This document shows positions 44,927 through 55,000 of a DNA stretch of 64,000 nt, one piece after another; position 1 is the stretch's first letter; each line of letters begins with the position of its first letter. The translations under genes were made by a program, and so were the position numbers. Source of the DNA: JABJAG01 sp038137215. Lineage in GTDB: Bacteria; Pseudomonadota; Alphaproteobacteria; UBA6615. The stretch covers positions 62,001-126,000 of the forward strand of contig JAYQBG010000005.1 of NCBI GenBank assembly GCA_038137215.1, given 5' to 3'. A model generated the notes under the pieces. It worked only from the letters and a program-made list of their open reading frames with translations. It made no database searches and had not been told where the DNA came from.

Positions 44927-46143
44927 GATTTCACAAGCGCCCACTGGGTCACGGTCATGGCGGGCCGCCACGCGGTCAGGCCGCCCACGGGATCGGCATG
45001 ACTGACGGCGATGCGCGACATCTCTCCGCCATGGCGGGCATAGGCGTCGAGCAAAGCCTGCTCGCCCTCCAGGGTCACGACATTGGCGACCAGCCGTCCG
45101 TTGCTGCGCAACCGCCCCAGAACCGTGTCGATCAGGTTCGGCGTGGACAGCCCGCCGCCGATGAACACGGCGTCGGGGTCGTCGAGGCCGGTGATCGTCT
45201 CTTCGATCGAAGCGGTCGCCATGTCGAGGAAAGGCGTGCCCAGGCGGGCCGCGTTCCGGGCGATCATGGCGGCGCGGTCCGGGTTCTGCTCGACGGCGGT
45301 GGCCCGGGCGCCCTGGCCTTGTACATCTTGCGCAGCGCGCAGCCATTCGATGGCGACGGAGCCGCACCCGGCGCCCAGATCCCAGAGATACTGCCCGGGC
45401 AAAGGCGCCAGCGCAGCTAGCGTCGCGGCCCGTATGATCTGCTTGGTCAGCTGTCCGTCATGGACGAAGGCATCATCGGGCAGGCCAGCGACCGGCGGGT
45501 AGTACCGCGCGTCCGGTCCGGCGCGGCAATCGACCGCGATGGTGTTCAGATCGGCGGTGTCGGTATCGTCCCAGCTATCCGCTGTGCCGGTCCGTGCTGC
45601 TTCGTTTGCGGCCTCCATGTTTTCAAACGCCGAGATCTCGCTGGGTCCGAACCCGGCGTCCCGCAACAGTGCGGCGACCCGCGCCGGGGTTGCACCGTCA
45701 TGGCTAAGAATCAGAAGCTTGCGGTTTGGCAACAGGTGGTGGTGCAGCAAATCCAGCGGCCGGCCGTGCAGGGTCAGGCAGGTGCAGGCGTGAAGCGGCC
45801 AGGCCTGTCGTGCCGCAGCCAGACTGAAGGCGCCGGGTGCGGGGTGGATGATCAACTCGTCCGGCGCGAAATGCCGCGCAAGGATGGAACCGATCCCGAA
45901 GGACATAGGATCGCCGGTTGCCAGCACCACGACCCGCTGATTTTTCGCGCGGGTCAGTTCGGCGACGATGTTATCCAGCGGGAATTCCCAGGCGAGCTTG
46001 CGGGCGTTGTCATTGGCCACCATGGCGAGGTGGCGCTTGCCGCCGACCAGAAGCTCGGCGCGCGCCACCAGATTGCGCGTCGTAGCCGCCAGCCCGTCCA
46101 GCCCGCCGGCATCGATCCCGACCACGTTCAGCCAGCCGGTCAC
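44923..46143 (-). CDS. cobL: Precorrin-6B C5,15-methyltransferase (decarboxylating)
   Basis: A 406-residue CbiE-CbiT fusion. The N-terminal CbiE methyltransferase has VVGIDAGGLDGLAATTRNLVARAELLVG and LATGDPMSFGIGSIL; the C-terminal CbiT domain has DDAFVHDGQLTKQIIRAATLAALAP and the SAM motif LWDLGAGCGSVAIEWLRA. Two methylations and a decarboxylation at C12 are carried out. Overlaps both cobH and cobI by 4 bases. Confidence 0.95.
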   Translation of the reverse strand: MTGWLNVVGIDAGGLDGLAATTRNLVARAELLVGGKRHLAMVANDNARKLAWEFPLDNIVAELTRAKNQRVVVLATGDPMSFGIGSILARHFAPDELIIHPAPGAFSLAAARQAWPLHACTCLTLHGRPLDLLHHHLLPNRKLLILSHDGATPARVAALLRDAGFGPSEISAFENMEAANEAARTGTADSWDDTDTADLNTIAVDCRAGPDARYYPPVAGLPDDAFVHDGQLTKQIIRAATLAALAPLPGQYLWDLGAGCGSVAIEWLRAAQDVQGQGARATAVEQNPDRAAMIARNAARLGTPFLDMATASIEETITGLDDPDAVFIGGGLSTPNLIDTVLGRLRSNGRLVANVVTLEGEQALLDAYARHGGEMSRIAVSHADPVGGLTAWRPAMTVTQWALVKS

Positions 46144-46793
46144 TGCGGTGTCTCTGCGGCACTTGCTCTGCGCGCAAGTGCGTTGACGGTGGCCGCCGCC
46201 ACGGCGCTGCCACCGCGCCGGCCTGTTAGGGCGATGAAGGGCGCCGGGGCCGCTTCGCGCAGCGCGGCTTTCGACTCTGCCGCGCCCACATAGCCGACGG
46301 GCATGCCGATGATCAGCGCCGGTTTCCGCCAGCCCTGGTCGAGCCCTTCCAGCAGACGGAACAGGGCTGTCGGTGCGTTGCCGATCACCACGACCGCGCC
46401 GCCAAGAAAACTCTCCCAGAGATCGACCGCGGCTGCCGAGCGTGTGGTTCCGCCCCGCGCGGCGTTCCCGGTGACGCTGCCCAGCCCCAGGGTGCAGATC
46501 ACACGGTTATCCGCCGGCAGGGAACTGCGGATCACGCCGTCGGCAAGCATCCGCGCATCGGCGATGACGGGCGCCCCCGCGCGCAGGGCGGCCACGCCCG
46601 CGTGGCCTGCGCCGTCCGACCAGATCAGATCGTCGATGGCCGTGGCGTCGCCGATGGCATGGGCCACCCGTAGGGCCACGTCCTGCAGATCGTCCGGCAG
46701 GCGCGACACATCGGCTTCGGCGCGGATCGCGGCGAAGGAGGCAGCATAGATCGCCTCGGGGTCGCGGATATGGTCGATGCTGGCGCTTGTCAT
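46140..46793 (-). CDS. cobH: Precorrin-8X methylmutase
   Basis: A 217-residue enzyme that moves the C11 methyl group to C12, producing hydrogenobyrinate or cobyrinate. The catalytic His lies in LRVAHAIGDATAIDDLIWS, and RAGAPVIADARMLADGV and PALIIGMPVGYVGAAESKAAL are family motifs. Starts 30 bases after cbiX and overlaps cobL by 4 bases. Confidence 0.96.
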   Translation of the reverse strand: MTSASIDHIRDPEAIYAASFAAIRAEADVSRLPDDLQDVALRVAHAIGDATAIDDLIWSDGAGHAGVAALRAGAPVIADARMLADGVIRSSLPADNRVICTLGLGSVTGNAARGGTTRSAAAVDLWESFLGGAVVVIGNAPTALFRLLEGLDQGWRKPALIIGMPVGYVGAAESKAALREAAPAPFIALTGRRGGSAVAAATVNALARRASAAETPQ

Positions 46794-46823
46794 GGCGTGG
46801 TCAGGACCGTGTCAGTGTCCGGT

Positions 46824-47903
46824 TCAGTCGCCCTCGGCGGGTAGGGTTTTCGGCCCGAGGGGATGATCGGCGTGGGGGTAGGGGTGATGGCCGTGATCGT
46901 GGCTGTGGTCATGGTCATGGTTATGGTCATGGCCGTGAGAGTGCCCGTGTGAAAGGTCATGTGCCTGATCGTGCCCATGGTCATGACTGTGATCATGGGT
47001 GTGATCGCCGCTGTCGCCGGTGCCGATCCCCTCCACGTGGTGGTGATGGCTTTCCTGGGCCAGGCCCACCTCGGCTTCGAAGCCCAGCACCTGCTCCCGG
47101 TACTTGCACATCTGGCAGTTCATCACATTGGTGCCCTCGCCGATCTCGATCACCCGGTCGGCAAAGGTGTCGAGCACCTGGGGATGGTCGTTAAGATAGG
47201 GCGCCTTGATGAACTGGATGTCCGGGTTTTCGGCGGCCACCATATCCGTGTGGTCGTAGATGCGCTTGATCAGGATGCCGGTGAACAGGAAATACGGAAA
47301 CACCACGATCCGCCGGTAGCCCAGCTTTACAGCGTGTTCCAGCGCCGGCTCGACCAGCGGGAAGGTGACACCGGAATAGGCGGTCTCGCCCCAGCCGAAT
47401 CCCAGCCCCTCGCACAGCATGCGCGAGACTTTGGCCACATTGGAATTCGCATCCGGATCGGACGCACCGCGTCCCACCGTGACGAGCATGGTCTCATGCA
47501 GGGGCACTTCGCCGTGTTCGGCATTTGCCGTCTCGACGGCCTGCATGACGCGCTCGCCGGCGGCCCGGATCATCTTCAGATCGATGCCGAGCTCCCGGCC
47601 ATAGATGATCTCGACGCCGGGGTTCTGGGCGGCATAGGTGTTCAGGACCGAAGGAATGTCGTTCTTGGCGTGGCCGGCGGCAAACAGCATGCCCGGCACG
47701 GCGTAGATTTTGCGGACGCCCTGCGCGACCAGCTTGTCGAGCCCGTCGCGGATGATGGGTGTTGCGAATTCCAGAAAGCCGTATTCCACATGCTTGTCGG
47801 AAAAGCGTTCGCGCATGGCTTTGGCCACCACGGAAAACTCGCGTACGGCCCCTTCGTCGCGGCTGCCGTGACCGCACACCATGATCCCAAAATTGTCAGA
47901 CAT
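46824..47903 (-). CDS. cbiX: Sirohydrochlorin cobaltochelatase CbiX (long form, His-rich tail)
   Basis: A 359-residue class II chelatase that inserts Co2+ into sirohydrochlorin, the early-cobalt step. Both CbiX half-repeats are present: MVCGHGSRDEGAVREF near residue 8 and VGRGASDPDANSN near 145, with FPYFLFTGILIKRI. The C-terminal part has MNCQMCKYRE, the MxCxxC-type motif that in Bacillus megaterium CbiX binds a 4Fe-4S cluster. Then a tail of about 75 residues extremely rich in His and Asp, which may store cobalt or nickel. ATG 47903 (MSDNFGIMV) is preceded by AGGAGAGG. First gene of the cob operon; the 131-base gap to the divergent cbiB has no B12 riboswitch. Confidence 0.93.
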   Translation of the reverse strand: MSDNFGIMVCGHGSRDEGAVREFSVVAKAMRERFSDKHVEYGFLEFATPIIRDGLDKLVAQGVRKIYAVPGMLFAAGHAKNDIPSVLNTYAAQNPGVEIIYGRELGIDLKMIRAAGERVMQAVETANAEHGEVPLHETMLVTVGRGASDPDANSNVAKVSRMLCEGLGFGWGETAYSGVTFPLVEPALEHAVKLGYRRIVVFPYFLFTGILIKRIYDHTDMVAAENPDIQFIKAPYLNDHPQVLDTFADRVIEIGEGTNVMNCQMCKYREQVLGFEAEVGLAQESHHHHVEGIGTGDSGDHTHDHSHDHGHDQAHDLSHGHSHGHDHNHDHDHSHDHGHHPYPHADHPLGPKTLPAEGD

Positions 47904-48034
47904 AAAACCTCTCCTGTTGGGAGCAATAGACCATGCCCGCACGGTCCGGCCAAGGCCCGGGCCGGGGTTTTGAACGCCGTTCCGGCCGGCATGCGCAATT
48001 GACCCGGCGCGACCCCCGCTCGCAGGATGCCGCC

Positions 48035-49048
48035 ATGCTGTTCGGTCCCGAAATCGCGGCCTGGTCCGCGCCCGTGATCCTGTTTCTGGCCCTGCTGCTG
48101 GATGCGGTGGTGGGGGAGTTCGGGCCGTTGTTTCGGGTGCTACCCCATCCAGTGGCGATGATCGGCGGTCTGACCGGCTGGTTCGACCGGTGGCTCAACC
48201 GGGCGCGCCGTGGCGAACGGGTCCGGGCCTTTCGCGGCATGATGGTCACCCTTCTGATGGTTGCGCTGGCGATCGCGGCGGGCTGGGGCCTGCGCGACCT
48301 GGCGCGCGCGCTCCCCCATGGCTGGGTCATCGAGGTCTTGGCGGTAACCCTGTTGATCGCCCAGCGCAGCCTGTTTGATCATGTGCGTGCGGTCGCCCGG
48401 GCTCTCGACCGGGACGGTCTCGCCGTAGGACGCAAGGCTGTGGCCCGGATTGTGGGGCGCGACCCGGAAAGCCTCGACAAGCACGGCGTGTCGCGGGCGG
48501 CGGTGGAAAGCCTGGCGGAGAGCTTTTCCGATGGCGTGGTCGCGCCGGTCTTTTGGTACCTGCTTCTCGGTCTGCCGGGGCTGCTGGTTTACAAGACCAT
48601 CAACACCATGGATTCGATGATCGGTTACCGCACGCCGCAGCACGCGGCCTTTGGCTGGATGGCTGCGCGGACCGACGATGTTTTGAACTATATCCCCGCC
48701 CGGATCGCCGCCGCGCTAATCGTGCTGGCAAGTGTGTTCGTGCCGCGCGGTCGTCCGCGTGCGGCCTTCCGCGTGATGGCGCGCGACGGCAGCAAGCACC
48801 GCTCGCCCAATGCCGGCTGGCCGGAGGCGGCCATGGCCGGTGCGCTGGGTGTCGCGCTGTCGGGCCCGCGCAGCTATCACGGCCAGGCCAGCGATCAGCC
48901 CTGGGTCGGGGCTGAGTTCTCTGCCCGGATTGGCCCCGCCGAAATCCGCCTGGGGCTGTACCTGTTTGTGGTGGCGTGTTTGCTCGAAGCGGTGATCGTG
49001 GCCCTGATCGCAACGCTGACTCTGGCAGGACCGCTGAATCTGTTCTGA
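48035..49048 (+). CDS. cbiB: Adenosylcobinamide-phosphate synthase CbiB/CobD
   Basis: A 337-residue integral membrane protein that attaches (R)-1-amino-2-propanol phosphate to adenosylcobyrate. Marks: LLDAVVGEFGPLFRVLPHPVAMIGGL, SRAAVESLAESFSDGVVAPVFWY, KTINTMDSMIGYRT and HRSPNAGWPEAAMAGALGV. ATG 48035 was chosen over the long upstream open frame, which has no family match. Convergent with the broken hydrolase gene, one base apart. Confidence 0.95.
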   Translation: MLFGPEIAAWSAPVILFLALLLDAVVGEFGPLFRVLPHPVAMIGGLTGWFDRWLNRARRGERVRAFRGMMVTLLMVALAIAAGWGLRDLARALPHGWVIEVLAVTLLIAQRSLFDHVRAVARALDRDGLAVGRKAVARIVGRDPESLDKHGVSRAAVESLAESFSDGVVAPVFWYLLLGLPGLLVYKTINTMDSMIGYRTPQHAAFGWMAARTDDVLNYIPARIAAALIVLASVFVPRGRPRAAFRVMARDGSKHRSPNAGWPEAAMAGALGVALSGPRSYHGQASDQPWVGAEFSARIGPAEIRLGLYLFVVACLLEAVIVALIATLTLAGPLNLF

Positions 49049-49049
49049 G

Positions 49050-49750
49050 TTATTCCGTGCCGGACTTCGCCCAGGCGGCCATCCTGGCGACCCAGCTGGC
49101 GCGCGGGGTGTAGAAGGTGCCCTGTCCGGCGCCGACCGTCAGCACCTCTTCGGTGAAGACAAGCTGCGGCGCCTTGGCCTTGGCTTCCTGGCAGGTGCCT
49201 GAAATCCAGTCCTGTGCGTCGTGGATCGACAGCATCCGGCCCTGGAGCTTGCTGGCATCGCTGGCGAGGAAGCGTCATAGGCGCGGCGGAACTGACCCCT
49301 GCCGCAACCGGCCATGTTGACGATGTTCAGCTTCGGTTCCCTGGCCTGGGCCGCGACGATCAGCGAGATCAGCCCGCCCTTGGAAAAACCGGCCACGGTG
49401 ATGCGATGTGCGGGAACCCCAGCGGCCCGCAGCGCCTGGACCTGCTCCAGCACCCGGGTGCGGGCGAAACGGTGCGGGTTGGTCTTCTCGGTGCGCAGCT
49501 CTGCAATCACCTCGAGGCCGCTGGTCGCAAAGGCTTCGAGAATTTTCTGGTACTCGAACGGACCGCGCTAGGGATGGGGTTCGGACAGGGGAAAGCTCTC
49601 CGGGCGGGCGCCGTGGATATAGATCAGATAGGTGGCATTTGGGTCGATCTTCGCGGGGACAACGGTGTGGATCGTGCCGGCAGAAGCCGGCTGAGCCGCG
49701 AAGAGGAACAGCGCCGCCATGATGGCGAGGCTCGGGAAAATGTGCGTCAT
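49050..49750 (-). pseudogene. Exported alpha/beta hydrolase, broken by a stop and a frameshift
   Basis: Starts at ATG 49750 (MTHIFPSLAIMAALFLFAAQ, a signal peptide) and overlaps the cobQ stop by 4 bases. After YLIYIHGARPESF the frame meets TAG at 49568-49570 (SEPHP*RGPFEYQKIL); it then continues in the same frame through VAGFSKGGLISLIVAAQ, the nucleophile elbow. At about 49277 a one-base deletion is implied: inserting one base joins RRAYDA to FLASDASKLQGRMLS and the last in-frame piece ending TFYTPRASWVARMAAWAKSGTE. Corrected length would be about 233. The family is uncharacterised alpha/beta hydrolases. Position behind cobQ suggests co-transcription. Confidence 0.8.
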
Positions 49751-51258
49751 CGGCGACTCCTCTGGTGCGGCACCCAGTCTCTTGCGGTCGCAAGAAGACG
49801 GTCGGTGTCGAGGTATGTTTGCATGTGGTCGGCCAACTGGTCCAACGCCGTGTCCAGGTGAACGTTCCACGCAAATGCGGTGGAATCACGCCGGGCGATC
49901 CGGCCGAGATAGGCATGGCGGAAGGCATCGGATGCAAACAGGCCGTGGACATAGCTGCCCGCGATGCGCCGGTCCTGTGCCGTGGCCCCGTCCGGGCGGT
50001 TGTCCTCGAGGGTCAGAAACGGCGCGGCGGTATCCGGTCCGGTGGTCCGGCCCATATGCATTTCAAAGCCGGTGATGCTGGTGCCGGAGCCGGACAAATA
50101 CCCGGTGACCGGCGCCAGGGTTTTCTCTGATGAGATCACGGTCTCCACATCGAGCAGGCCGAGCCCTGTTGTTTTGCCGGGCGCACCTTCCACGCCGTCG
50201 GGATCGGCGATGATGCAGCCGAGCATCTGATAGCCGCCACAGATGCCGAAGACATAGGCGCCGTTCTGTGCGGCTGTGTGGATGTCCCGGTCCCAGCCGT
50301 GACGCTGCAATTCGCGCAGGTCACCGCGGGTGGATTTCGACCCGGCAAGGAGGATCAGATCGGCATCCGCGGGCAGGCGCTCGCCCGGGGCGACCAGCCG
50401 CAGGGCCACATCCGGCTCGCCGGCCAGCGGATCGAGGTCGTCGAAATTGGCGATCCGCGGCAGGTACGGCACGGCGATCCGGATCGCCGCGCGTGTCCAG
50501 TCGGTACCGCTGTAGCGCCCGGTGAGCGAGGCGGTGTCCTCGGCGGGGAGTGCACGCGCACCCTCGAACCACGGCACGATCCCGAAGGAGTCCAGCCCGG
50601 TGTGGCCCGCGATGATCGGCAGCGCGTTGTCAAACAGGGTCACATCGCCCCGGAAGCGGTTGACGATGTAGCCGCACAGACGCGTGCGCTCGTCGGGGGG
50701 CAGCAGTGTCCAGGTGCCGACCAGCGCGGCGATTACGCCGCCCCGTTCGATGTCGCCGATCAGCGCGACGGGAATGTCGGCGGCTTCGGCAAAGCCCATA
50801 TTGGCGATGTCGCCCGCACGGAGGTTCATCTCGGCCGGGCTGCCCGCGCCTTCGACGAGGATCAGCTCGGCATCGTCGGCCAGGCGGCGATATGCGTCGA
50901 GCACGGCGACGAGCAGGTCTGGCTTCATGCGGTGATATTCCCGCGCCTCGGCGTTGCCGGTTACCCGGCCATGGACTACGACCTGCGCGCCGATATCGGT
51001 CTGGGGTTTGAGCAGCACCGGGTTCATATCGGTGATCGGATCGAGCCCCGCCGCGCGTGCCTGCAACGCCTGGGCCCGCCCGATCTCGCCGTAGAGTCCG
51101 CCGGGCCCTGTCGCGGGGGCGGCGTTGTTGGACATGTTCTGGGGCTTGAAGGGCCGCACCGCGATGCCCTGCCGGGCAAACAGCCGCGCCAGGCCGGCAA
51201 CAATCAGCGACTTGCCCACATCCGAGCCGGTCCCCTGAAACATGATCGCGGCGGTCAT
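49747..51258 (-). CDS. cobQ: Cobyric acid synthase (CobQ)
   Basis: A 503-residue glutamine amidotransferase that adds four amides to adenosylcobyrinate a,c-diamide. The N-terminal P-loop-like domain reads MTAAIMFQGTGSDVGKSLIVAGLARLF and RPFKPQNMSNNAA; the GATase domain has the Cys in YVFGICGGYQMLG and the His in GSYVHGLF. Normal length. It lies 172 bases after cobO, with two purine-rich hairpin repeats in the gap. Confidence 0.96.
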   Translation of the reverse strand: MTAAIMFQGTGSDVGKSLIVAGLARLFARQGIAVRPFKPQNMSNNAAPATGPGGLYGEIGRAQALQARAAGLDPITDMNPVLLKPQTDIGAQVVVHGRVTGNAEAREYHRMKPDLLVAVLDAYRRLADDAELILVEGAGSPAEMNLRAGDIANMGFAEAADIPVALIGDIERGGVIAALVGTWTLLPPDERTRLCGYIVNRFRGDVTLFDNALPIIAGHTGLDSFGIVPWFEGARALPAEDTASLTGRYSGTDWTRAAIRIAVPYLPRIANFDDLDPLAGEPDVALRLVAPGERLPADADLILLAGSKSTRGDLRELQRHGWDRDIHTAAQNGAYVFGICGGYQMLGCIIADPDGVEGAPGKTTGLGLLDVETVISSEKTLAPVTGYLSGSGTSITGFEMHMGRTTGPDTAAPFLTLEDNRPDGATAQDRRIAGSYVHGLFASDAFRHAYLGRIARRDSTAFAWNVHLDTALDQLADHMQTYLDTDRLLATARDWVPHQRSRR

Positions 51259-51284
51259 GATTTTGGGCTCAAACAGGATTTCCT

Positions 51285-51398
51285 TCTCCTCCCCCAGGGG
51301 GAGGAGAGGGTCAGGGTGATGTGGGGGTCTGGAGGAGAGAGACCCACCTCACCCCGCTCGCATTCGCTCGCCACCCTCTCCTCACAGGGAGGAGAGGG
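51285..51398. repeat. Purine/pyrimidine-rich hairpin repeats between cobO and cobQ
   Basis: TCTCCTCCCCC at 51285-51295 pairs with GGGGGAGGAGA at 51297-51307, and CCTCTCC at 51375-51381 pairs with GGAGAGG at 51391-51397. The two hairpins bracket a GGTCTGGAGGAGAGAGACC element. This is a known type of extragenic repeat (CTCTCC/GGAGAG). It interrupts an otherwise tightly packed operon and may affect mRNA stability. Confidence 0.7.
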
Positions 51399-51430
51399 TT
51401 CTACGGCGATTGCGGCTCGCCAACCGGAAA

Positions 51431-52078
51431 TCAGAACTCGATCCCCTTCTGGGCCTTCACGTCATCGCGGAAGTGGTGCTTCACCATGGTCATGTCCGTG
51501 ACCATGTCCGCCGCCTCGACCAGTTCGGGCTTGGCGTTACGGCCGGTGACTACGACATGCAGATCTTTGCGCTTGGCCCTCAGTCCGGCGACGACCTCGC
51601 GGATGTCGAGATGGTCATAGCGCAGGGGGATGTTGAGTTCGTCGAGCACCACCAGCCCAAACGAAGGATCGGCGATCATGTCCTTTGCCATCTCCCAGGC
51701 TGCACCCGCCGCCGCGATGTCGCGCTGGCGGTCCTGGGAGTCCCAGGAAAACCCTTCGCCCATCACCTTGATCTCGATCTGGTCGGGAAAGGCTTCGAGG
51801 ACCTGGCGCTCGCCAGTCTCCCATTTGCCTTTCACGAACTGGACGATGCCCACCTTCATGCCGTTGCCGATGGCGCGCATGGCCAGGCCCATGGCCGCGG
51901 TGGTCTTACCCTTGCCCTTGCCGGTGTGGACCATCAACAGGCCCTTTTCACGGGTTTTCTTCGCCAGCATCCGGTCGCGGGCGGCCTTCTGCTTGCGCTT
52001 CTTATCCGCCCATTTCTGATCCGCATCTTGCGCGTCGTCGTCGCGCGTGTCGGCAGCCGTGTCTGGCGTCTCGTTCAT
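51431..52078 (-). CDS. cobO: Cob(I)yrinic acid a,c-diamide adenosyltransferase (CobO)
   Basis: A 215-residue CobO/CobA-type corrinoid adenosyltransferase. The P-loop is MVHTGKGKGKTTAAMGLAMRAIG near residues 49-71; QFVKGKWETGER and VVLDELNIPLRYDHLD follow, the last being Walker B. A charged, Asp/Lys-rich N-terminus precedes the domain. ATG 52078 overlaps the cobN stop by 4 bases. Confidence 0.95.
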   Translation of the reverse strand: MNETPDTAADTRDDDAQDADQKWADKKRKQKAARDRMLAKKTREKGLLMVHTGKGKGKTTAAMGLAMRAIGNGMKVGIVQFVKGKWETGERQVLEAFPDQIEIKVMGEGFSWDSQDRQRDIAAAGAAWEMAKDMIADPSFGLVVLDELNIPLRYDHLDIREVVAGLRAKRKDLHVVVTGRNAKPELVEAADMVTDMTMVKHHFRDDVKAQKGIEF

Positions 52079-55000
52079 GAGGTTTTCTCCATGGCAATGC
52101 CTGCGAGTTCCTGCAGGCGAGCATAAGCCGAGTTTGACCGCGCCTGCCACAGGCCCCGCTCGATGGCTTCGAGAAAGCGTTCGGCCATCTCGCCGAGCGC
52201 GGCGGGGTTGTGTTCCTTCAGGAAGGCCCGGACCGTATCGTCCTCGAGAAACGCCTTGTGGACGGCGTCAAATTGGTCGTCGCGGACCGAACCTGTGGTG
52301 GCCGAAAACGCAAACAGGTAATCGACCGTGGCGGTCATCTCGAAAGCACCCTTGTAGCCGTGGCGCAGTACCCCCGAAATCCACTTGGGGTTCGTCACCC
52401 GCGCACGTACAACCCGGGAAATTTCGTCCTCCAGTGTACGTGTGCGGGGTGCGAAAGGCCGGGAATGGTCGTTGTGGTAGATCACTGGCCGGTTGCCGGA
52501 TTTGGATTCCACGGCAGCTGCCAGACCCCCCTCGAACTGGTAATAATCATCGCTGTCCAGCAGGTCATGCTCGCGATTGTCCTGATTGTGGAGCACAGCT
52601 TCCACCCGGGACAGGCGGGATTCGAAGGTCTTGTGAGCCGGGACACCGTACGCGTTCTTTGCGCCGGTGCCCGTACCTGCGCCGTACGCCCAGCCGCCCC
52701 AGGCGATATAGGCTTTGGCCAGGTCATCGGCCGTATTCCAGCCCTTTTCGTCGATCAGGGCCTGCAATCCCGCCCCGTAGGCGCCCGGTTGGGAGCCGAA
52801 AATCCGGAAACTGGCGTTCCGCCGGGCCGCATCGGGGGCGACGCCGTCTTCGATTCCGCTGGCGGTGTCGGCGGCGACCCGGGCGGCGAGGGGATTGTTC
52901 GCTTCGGATTCGTCCTCCAACGCCGCAATCGCAGTCACGGCACTGTCGAACAGGTCGATCAGGCCCGGAAAGGCATCCCGGAAAAAGCCCGAGACCCGCA
53001 GCGTGACGTCCACCCGGGGTCGGTCGAGCACGGAGACCGGCAGAATTTCGAACCCGGTGACCCGGCGCGAGGCCGAATCCCATGTGGGTCGCGCGCCGAT
53101 CAGGGCCAGCGCCTGGGCGATGTCGTCGCCGCCGGTGCGCATGTTGCTGGTGCCCCAGGCCGACAGCGCGACGGTGCGGGGCCAGTCCCCGTGCTCCTGG
53201 GCGTGGGTTTCGGTGAGCAGTTGCGCCGACTTCCAGCCGAGCTGCCACGCCGCCGGGGTTGGCACCGTACGGGTGTCCACCGAATAGAAATTACGCCCCG
53301 TCGGCAGCACGTCCGGGCGACCTCGCGTCGGCGCACCGGAGGGACCGGGCGCAACAAAGCGCCCGTCCAGCGCCCTCATCAGACCCTCAAGCTCGGCCGG
53401 GCCGCAGGCATCGACAGCGGGTGCGAGCGCAGCGGTGATCTCCGCCAGCACGGCTGTGGTTTGGGGCCAGGCAGGGTCTGCCGCGGCCGTACCCTCGATC
53501 AGGGCGGCGGCGCATGCCTCGAGCCGCTCGACCGTATCACCGGTGCTGCGCCAGGAATCGCCGCTGTTCAGCACATCGGGTTTCGGGCCGGTCCAGGGCG
53601 CGGCGAAGTCGCAGTCCAGGGGATCGAAGTCCAGCACCAGATCGGCGGCCAGCGCCCGCAGCAGCGATGCGTTCGGACCGTCCCCGTCGCCGCGCGGCAT
53701 GCGGGCCAGTGCGGCGAGCAGGCCGGTGCGCAGGTCGCCCGCCGGGGCTTGCCCGAAGACATGCAGCCCGTCGCGGATCTGCAGCTCCTTGAGTTCGCAG
53801 AGATAGCCGTCGAGGCGGTTGAGCGCGTCGGCATCGGTCAGATCCGCATCGACGGTGAAGCCCAGATCCCGGTCGAGGCCGGTCTCGCGGACCAGTTCGA
53901 CGATCTGTTTGCCCAGCACGGCCAGGCGGCGCGGGTCCACATTGGCAGCCTCGTAATACTCGTCCACCAGCCCCTCGAGATCGCGCAACGGTCCGTAGGT
54001 CTCGGCACGTGCGAGCGGCGGGGTCAGATGATCGATGATCACCGCGCTTGCCCGGCGCTTGGCCTGGGTCCCCTCGCCGGGATCGTTGACGATGAACGGA
54101 TAGACATGGGGGATCGCGCCCAGCGCGGCCTCCGGGTAGCAGTCCCGCGACAGCGCGACCGCCTTGCCGGGCAGCCATTCGAGGTTGCCGTGCTTGCCGA
54201 AATGCACCACGGCCTGGGCCCCGAAACTCTCGCGCAACCAGGCGTAGAAGGCGAAGTAGTTGTGGGGCGGGACCAGATCGGGATCGTGATAGCTGGCGCT
54301 CGGATCGATGTTGTAGCCGCGCGCCGGCTGCAGGCCGATCGCCACATGGCCGCAGCGAAAGGCCGGGATCGCGAAGGCCCCGCAATCGGTGTTCCCGGGC
54401 CGGAACATCGGATCGCCTTCGGGCTCCCCCCAGCGCGCCGCGACTGCCGCGCGCACCGGACGGGGCAGGGCTGCGAAAAACATCTCATAGTCGGTGAGCG
54501 GCAGGGTTTCGGAAACCTGCCGCACGGCGATGCCCGCATTGGTCGGGCCATCCTGCAGGCGGCGGATCAGGGCGTCGCCGCTCTCGGGGGCCTTGCGGAT
54601 CTGATAGCCCGCTTCGGTCATGGCGTTGAGCGCGCAGACCACGCCGGCCGGTGTGTCCAGACCGACGCCGTTGCCGATCCGCCCGTCGCGGTTGGGATAG
54701 TTCGCCAGCACGATCCCGACCCGACGCTCGGCAACGGGCGTACCGCGCAGTCGTGTCCAGCTGGCGGCGAGATCGGCGGTGAATTCGATTCGGTCCGGCA
54801 CCGGTTCGTAGGTGACGATGTCGGTTTCGCTGGCGGCATCGCGCCGGGCCGCGCCCTTGAAGGAGACGGCGCGCGACAGGATGCGACCGTCCACCTCGGG
54901 CAGTGCAACATTCATGGCGATATCGCGGGCCGACAGGCCATTGGCATTGCCACGCCAGCTCTCCGCGTCGGACCCGGCGAAGACCACCTGCAGCATCGGC

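Noticed and set aside
46860..46995. Tandem DNA repeat or CRISPR-like array (CAT/ATG-rich units)
   Set aside because: It is the low-complexity codon pattern of the His/Asp tail of cbiX, in frame throughout, with no spacers.
47904..48034. Possible B12 riboswitch upstream of cbiX
   Set aside because: No GCCCCCGCAACTGTAA-like B12 box is present and the gap of 131 bases is too short for a full element.
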